DNA of 64,000 nt from positions 62,001 to 126,000 of the forward strand of contig JAJPIE010000090.1 of assembly GCA_021324935.1 (NCBI GenBank), in the 5' to 3' direction. The stretch comes from Acidobacteriota bacterium (GTDB lineage Bacteria > Acidobacteriota > Terriglobia > Acidiferrales > UBA7541). Positions within the stretch are counted from its first letter, which is position 1; every line of letters begins with the position of its first letter. This document shows, piece by piece, positions 59,846 to 64,000 of this stretch. Below the pieces are notes generated by a model. That model worked only from the letters and a program-made list of their open reading frames with translations, was not told where the DNA came from and did not search any database. The position numbers and the translations under genes are program-made.

Positions 59846-61074
59846 GCGCCCTCGCCCCATATCTGTTCCTCATCGTTCCGCTCGTCAAGATCGCGCTGCT
59901 GGTCTTCATCGTCCTCACGCTCGACGCCTATCTCACCTGGCTCGAGCGCAAAGTGATCGCCCACATCCAGGCCCGCTGGGGACCCTATCGCGTCGGCCCG
60001 CACGGCTTGCTGCAGCCGCTCGCCGACGGCATCAAGTTCATCCTGAAAGAAGATCCGCTGCCCGAAGGCGTCGACAAAAAGGCCTATTTCTTCGCGCCTT
60101 TCCTCACGCTGATGCTCGCGCTCACTTCCCTGGCCGTGATTCCCTTCGGACCGGACATCACCATCCTTGGCTATAAGACCAACTTCGGCATCGCCGATGT
60201 TAATATCAGCCTGCTCGCGCTTTTTGCCATCACCGCCCTCAGCGTCTACGGCATCGCCCTTGCCGGTTGGAGCTCCAACAGCAAATACTCCCTCCTCGGC
60301 GGACTGCGCAGCTCCGCGCAGATGATCAGCTACGAACTTTCCCTCACGCTTTCCGTCGTCGGCGTTCTGCTCATGGCCGGCACCTTGAGCCTCAAGGAAA
60401 TCGTGGAAATGCAGAACAACGGCAACCTCGGCTTCTTCGGCTGGAACATCATCGGCATCAGCAAGGACGGCTTCGGCTTCACGCAAATCATCGGCTGCAT
60501 CTGCTTCTTCATCTCCGCCGTTGCCGAAACCAACCGCGTCCCCTTCGACTTGCCCGAAGCCGAATCCGAGCTCGTCGCCGGCTTCCACACCGAATACGCC
60601 TCCATGAAGTTCGCCATGTTCTTCATCGGCGAATATACGGCCATGATCGCCGTCTCTTCCCTTTCCACGATCCTTTTCTTCGGCGGCTGGCTCTCGCCCT
60701 TTCCCGCTTCCTGGACCATCACGCACTATTTGCCATCGGTCATTTTGGTTCCTTTCGGCCTGTGGGTCTTCTTCGACGGCATCCGCTACGAAACCATCTT
60801 CGGCCGCATCGTTCTGCCGGGCATTGGCACCGTGCTCACCGTTGTTGGCGCCGCGCTCTTCCTCTTCCCCGCCGTCAACGAACTGATTCAGGGCCCCTTC
60901 TGGTTTTTCATCAAAGTCTTCGCGGCGCTGTTCTTCTATATCTGGATGCGCGCCACGCTGCCGCGTTTCCGGTATGACCAGTTGATGGAATTCGGCTGGA
61001 AATTCCTTTTGCCCGTTTCCATCGCCAACGTGGTGCTGACCAGCGCGGTTCTTCTTTGGAGAATGCACGGATGA
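59842..61074 (+). CDS. nuoH: NADH-quinone oxidoreductase subunit H
   Basis: Membrane subunit (410 residues, about eight helices) forming the quinone tunnel with NuoD/B/A. GTG 59842 overlaps the nuoG stop. Typical landmarks are ERKVIAHIQARWGPYRVGPHGLLQPLADGIK near the start (broken here into TWLERKVIAH and QARWGPYRVGP), ETNRVPFDLPEAESELVAGFHTEYA and the closing FRYDQLMEFGWKFLLP. Complete. Its length is above the ~325 of E. coli, mainly through an insertion near residues 190-215 (MQNNGNLGFFGWNI). nuoI should normally follow; instead nuoJ begins within the stop codon. Confidence 0.95.
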   Translation: MSALAPYLFLIVPLVKIALLVFIVLTLDAYLTWLERKVIAHIQARWGPYRVGPHGLLQPLADGIKFILKEDPLPEGVDKKAYFFAPFLTLMLALTSLAVIPFGPDITILGYKTNFGIADVNISLLALFAITALSVYGIALAGWSSNSKYSLLGGLRSSAQMISYELSLTLSVVGVLLMAGTLSLKEIVEMQNNGNLGFFGWNIIGISKDGFGFTQIIGCICFFISAVAETNRVPFDLPEAESELVAGFHTEYASMKFAMFFIGEYTAMIAVSSLSTILFFGGWLSPFPASWTITHYLPSVILVPFGLWVFFDGIRYETIFGRIVLPGIGTVLTVVGAALFLFPAVNELIQGPFWFFIKVFAALFFYIWMRATLPRFRYDQLMEFGWKFLLPVSIANVVLTSAVLLWRMHG

Positions 61075-61571
61075 GCGCCGTCCTCGTAATTTTCTTCATT
61101 CTCGCGGGGCTTGCGGTTTTCGGGGCCGTGGCCCTGATTGTGCAAAGCCACCCGATTCACAGCGCATTGTCGCTGATCCTCGTCATGCTCTGCCTCGCCG
61201 GCCTCTACCTCCTCATGGGTGCGGAGTTCGTCGCCGCGGTGCAGATCATCGTCTATGGCGGCGCGGTCATGGTGCTCTTCGTCTTTGTGATCATGCTGCT
61301 CAATGCCGGTGAGGAAGAGCGCACGAACTTCTCGAAGCTGGCGAGTTTCGCGGGTGTTCCCCTGGCGCTTGCCCTCGCAGGCCTCATCGCTGCCGCCATC
61401 GCGCGTTCCACCGTCCACATGCCCGCCGCCACCACCGGCGAGCTCACTTCCACGCGCGAGCTCTCGAAGCTCCTTTTCTCCCAATTCGTCTATCCCTTCG
61501 AGCTCACTTCGTTCCTGATCCTCGTCGCCATCCTGGGCGCCATCGTTCTGGCCCAGCGGGAGCGCCACTGA
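61071..61571 (+). CDS. nuoJ: NADH-quinone oxidoreductase subunit J
   Basis: Five-helix membrane subunit, 166 residues, of the complex I membrane arm. The helix with the pi-bulge motif is recognisable in MGAEFVAAVQIIVYGGAVMVLFVFVIMLLN, written here as AEFVAAVQIIVYGGAVM. ATG 61071 overlaps the nuoH stop by four bases, leaving no room for nuoI. It is followed one base later by nuoK. Confidence 0.94.
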   Translation: MSAVLVIFFILAGLAVFGAVALIVQSHPIHSALSLILVMLCLAGLYLLMGAEFVAAVQIIVYGGAVMVLFVFVIMLLNAGEEERTNFSKLASFAGVPLALALAGLIAAAIARSTVHMPAATTGELTSTRELSKLLFSQFVYPFELTSFLILVAILGAIVLAQRERH

Positions 61572-61572
61572 T

Positions 61573-61875
61573 ATGGTTCCCACTTCCTACTACCTGATCC
61601 TCAGCGCCGTCCTGTTTGGTCTCGGCGTGCTGGCTTTCGTCTTCAAGCGCAACATCATCACCATCTTTATGGCCATCGAACTGATGCTCAACGCCGTGAA
61701 CCTGGCCTTCGTCGCCTTCAGCCAGGCGCTGCACAAATCCGATGGTGAAGTTTTCGTTCTGTTCGTAATCGTGGTCGCGGCCGCGGAAGCGGCCGTGGGC
61801 CTGGGCATCATCATCCTGACGGCGCGCAACCGGCGTTCCCTGAACGTCGAGCGCGTGGACCTGCTGAAACTCTAA
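61573..61875 (+). CDS. nuoK: NADH-quinone oxidoreductase subunit K
   Basis: Three-helix membrane subunit of 100 residues. Two conserved membrane glutamates of the family are visible, in FMAIELMLNAVNLAFV and VVAAAEAAVGLGI. It overlaps nuoL by one base. The standard length and spacing show an intact gene. Confidence 0.95.
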   Translation: MVPTSYYLILSAVLFGLGVLAFVFKRNIITIFMAIELMLNAVNLAFVAFSQALHKSDGEVFVLFVIVVAAAEAAVGLGIIILTARNRRSLNVERVDLLKL

Positions 61876-63821
61876 TGCCGAATCCGATACTCAATTCTCT
61901 TTGGATTATTCCGCTGCTGCCGCTGCTTGGCTCAGCTATCAACGGCCTGTTTGGGAAAGCCTGGCCCAACAAGATCGTCAGCAGCATCGCCCTCGGCTCG
62001 ACGGGCATCTCCTTCCTCTGCGCCCTCGAAGCCGTCCGCGAATTCCTCGCCGGCGGCAGCCTGCCGTTCCGCAAGGAATTTTTCGATTGGATCGTCGCCG
62101 GCAATTTCCGCGCGGGCTTCGACCTGCAACTCGACCAGCTCACCGTCGTCATGCTGCTGGTAGTCACCGGCGTCGGATTCCTCATCCACATCTATTCCAC
62201 CGGCTACATGGCGCATGAAGGCGGCTACTACCGATTCTTCTCTTACCTGAACCTCTTCATGTTCTTCATGCTCATCCTGGTCCTCGCCGCCAACTACGTG
62301 CTGCTCTTTGTCGGATGGGAAGGCGTGGGCCTATGCAGCTACCTGCTGATCGGCTTTTACTTCCTTAAAAAATCCGCCGCGGACGCCGGCAAAAAGGCCT
62401 TCATCGTCAACCGCATTGGCGACTTCGGCTTCATGCTCGGCATGTTCCTGCTCTTCCGTTCCTTCCACTCGCTCGATTTCAAGACCGTGTTCGATGCCGC
62501 CGCCACCTGGCAGCCCGATGCCATGGGCCAGTTCGGCACCATGACCGTCGCCTGCCTGCTGCTTTTTGTCGGCGCAACCGGCAAATCCGCGCAGCTTCCC
62601 TTGTACGTTTGGCTGCCCGACGCCATGGAAGGCCCCACGCCCGTCAGCGCCTTGATTCACGCCGCCACCATGGTTACTGCCGGCGTGTACGTCGTCGCTC
62701 GTTCACACGTTCTTTTCACGCACGCGCCCACCGCCATGTACGTCGTCGCCATCGTCGGCTGCGCCACCGCTTTCTTCGCCGCCACCATCGGCCTCGTCCA
62801 GTCGGACATCAAGAAAGTTCTCGCTTACTCCACCGTCAGTCAGCTTGGCTACATGTTCCTCGGTTGCGGCGTCGGCGCCTTCAGCGCAGGCATCTTCCAC
62901 CTGATGACTCACGCCTTCTTCAAGGCCCTGCTCTTCCTCGCAGCCGGCAGCGTCATCCACGCCATGGGCGGCGAGCAGGACATGTGGCACATGGGCGGCC
63001 TGAGCAAGAAAATCAAAATCACCTTCTGGACCATGCTCGTCGCCACCATCGCCATCGCGGGCTTTCCGCCCTTTGCCGCATTCTTCTCCAAAGATGCGAT
63101 TCTCTTCTCCGCCTATAACTCCCAGGCGGGTGGCAAAGCGCTCTACACCGTCGGCCTGCTCGCTGCGGTTCTCACCTCCTTCTACATGTTCCGCCTGATC
63201 TGGCTGACCTTCTTCGGGGAGCAGCGCTACGACGAGCATCACGTTCATGTGCACGAATCGCCGCTAAGCATGACTGTCCCGTTGATGATCCTCGCCCTCC
63301 TCTCGTTCACCGGCGGCTGGTTCGCCGCCCCCCCTCTCTGGGGCGGCAAGGACTACTTCTCTGAATTCCTCTCGCCCGTGTTCGGCGCGGCTGCCGAAAC
63401 CGGCGAAGCCGCTCATTCCCTCGAACTCGCGCTTTCTGGCGTGGCCGTTGTCGCGGCCCTGGCCGGCCTGATCGTCGCCTGGCGCATGTATTCGAAAAAA
63501 GTCGAACGCGGCACTTCCACCGGCCTCCACAAACTGCTCTACGATAAGTATTACGTGGACGAACTCTATCTCGCCGCCGTCGTTCGCCCGCTCGTCTGGC
63601 TCTCCACTAGCGTGCTTTGGAAGGTCATCGATGCCGGCGCCATTGACGGCACCGTCAACGGCCTCGCGCACGGCGCGCAAGCCATCGGTGACACCGTCCG
63701 TCACACACAGTCCGGCAACACGCGCAGCTACGCCGTATGGGTCGTGGTCGGCGCCATTGTCGTCTTCGCCATCATCTTCTGGCCGGTCTTGCATCCGGCC
63801 CTCTTCGGAGGGGTGCGCTAA
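61875..63821 (+). CDS. nuoL: NADH-quinone oxidoreductase subunit L
   Basis: Antiporter-like proton-pumping subunit (648 residues, about 16 helices) with the long lateral helix at the C-terminus. The proton-path segment WEGVGLCSYLLIGFYF carries the conserved Glu, and GATGKSAQLPLYVWLPDAMEGPTPVSALIHAATMV (seen in pieces) carries the family Lys. The end HPALFGGVR overlaps the nuoM start by one base. Complete. Confidence 0.95.
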   Translation: MPNPILNSLWIIPLLPLLGSAINGLFGKAWPNKIVSSIALGSTGISFLCALEAVREFLAGGSLPFRKEFFDWIVAGNFRAGFDLQLDQLTVVMLLVVTGVGFLIHIYSTGYMAHEGGYYRFFSYLNLFMFFMLILVLAANYVLLFVGWEGVGLCSYLLIGFYFLKKSAADAGKKAFIVNRIGDFGFMLGMFLLFRSFHSLDFKTVFDAAATWQPDAMGQFGTMTVACLLLFVGATGKSAQLPLYVWLPDAMEGPTPVSALIHAATMVTAGVYVVARSHVLFTHAPTAMYVVAIVGCATAFFAATIGLVQSDIKKVLAYSTVSQLGYMFLGCGVGAFSAGIFHLMTHAFFKALLFLAAGSVIHAMGGEQDMWHMGGLSKKIKITFWTMLVATIAIAGFPPFAAFFSKDAILFSAYNSQAGGKALYTVGLLAAVLTSFYMFRLIWLTFFGEQRYDEHHVHVHESPLSMTVPLMILALLSFTGGWFAAPPLWGGKDYFSEFLSPVFGAAAETGEAAHSLELALSGVAVVAALAGLIVAWRMYSKKVERGTSTGLHKLLYDKYYVDELYLAAVVRPLVWLSTSVLWKVIDAGAIDGTVNGLAHGAQAIGDTVRHTQSGNTRSYAVWVVVGAIVVFAIIFWPVLHPALFGGVR

Positions 63822-64000
63822 TGGCAATGAGCGGACATCTCCTCTCCATCCTGATCTTCTTCCCCGCCTTCGGCGCGCTTGCCCTGCTCTTCCTCCGCGC
63901 CGACGACCAACTCTGGATCCGCCGCCTGACCTTCGTGGTCTCGGTCGTCGAGTTCCTCTTCTCGCTGATCCTCTTGAAACCCGTCACTATCGGCGCTCCT
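63821..64000 (+). CDS. nuoM: NADH-quinone oxidoreductase subunit M, N-terminal fragment
   Basis: The window ends 60 codons into a gene starting at ATG 63821, which shares its A with the nuoL stop codon. The visible N-terminus (MAMSGHLLSILIFFPAFGAL) is a hydrophobic first helix followed by a second, as in NuoM. The position after nuoL and the LSILIFFPAFGA-type start support NuoM. nuoN probably follows beyond the edge. Confidence 0.85.
   Translation, partial: MAMSGHLLSILIFFPAFGALALLFLRADDQLWIRRLTFVVSVVEFLFSLILLKPVTIGAP

Noticed and set aside
59728..61068. 446-codon minus-strand frame opposite nuoH
   Set aside because: nuoH is intact and in operon context; the antisense product is extremely Asp/Glu/Gly-rich and non-globular.
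1..64000. CRISPR arrays, prophage genes, insertion sequences, rRNA genes
   Set aside because: No regularly spaced identical repeats, integrase, transposase, phage structural genes or rRNA-like sequence were seen on either strand.

Overview
The window is dense (about 60% GC by eye), almost fully coding bacterial chromosome, most likely from an Acidobacteriota member. The inference rests on gene content: a BshA-type bacillithiol glycosyltransferase, PilT, a bacterial archaemetzincin, a HybA/HybB (NrfD) electron-transfer pair with a GcvH-like protein nearby, several lineage-restricted proteins of unknown function, and many short palindromic or stuttering intergenic repeats. No prophage, insertion-sequence transposase, CRISPR array, rRNA or plasmid gene is visible, and there is one tRNA.

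Layout. 1-12.6 kb (mostly +): end of an ABC-2 permease, ilvE, an aquaporin, pilT, a 171-bp structured repeat with 17-bp terminal inverted repeats, a small ferredoxin (-), recX, alaS, a lytic transglycosylase, an AMIN/amidase cell-wall hydrolase and a secreted protein of unknown function. 12.9-17.2 kb: an RND efflux adaptor and pump. 17.2-23.9 kb (-): a GcvH-like membrane protein with its own terminator, then HybA-type ferredoxin, HybB/NrfD quinone subunit, sensor kinase, sigma54-type response regulator and archaemetzincin, overlapping or tightly packed. 24.5-30 kb (-): an RsbW-like ATPase, a STAS protein, an MlaE/F/D-type lipid transporter, an auxiliary lipoprotein and a DegT-family aminotransferase. 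30.2-34.8 kb (+): secreted GH38 alpha-mannosidase and a sugar porter. 34.8-42.9 kb (-): cytochrome P450 with a secreted MetX-like hydrolase, an RMD1-like protein, tRNA-Thr(CGU), M24 peptidase, old yellow enzyme, YggU and YggS. 43-47.9 kb: tmk-holB, a divergent Hfq, a thioesterase, an SDR and bshA. 48-53.5 kb: small proteins, one frameshifted gene, a GbsR/MarR regulator with two palindromes, a LytS-type kinase, ribA, thiS and a two-domain unknown. 53.6-64 kb (+): a complex I operon in the order A-C-D-EF-G-H-J-K-L-M.

How the genes work together. The complex I operon is the largest unit. It has NuoE fused to NuoF and has no nuoB or nuoI, so those subunits must be encoded elsewhere. The HybA/HybB module looks like a membrane quinone-reactive electron-transfer complex that lacks a catalytic partner here and is translationally chained to its own sensor and regulator. 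The lipid transporter is preceded by a STAS/RsbW pair, which suggests a phospho-switch acting on, or sharing a subunit with, envelope lipid transport. Several genes lack a Shine-Dalgarno sequence and have a -10-like hexamer 8-12 nt before the start codon, suggesting leaderless transcripts. All functional calls are homology recognition by eye; no searches were run.
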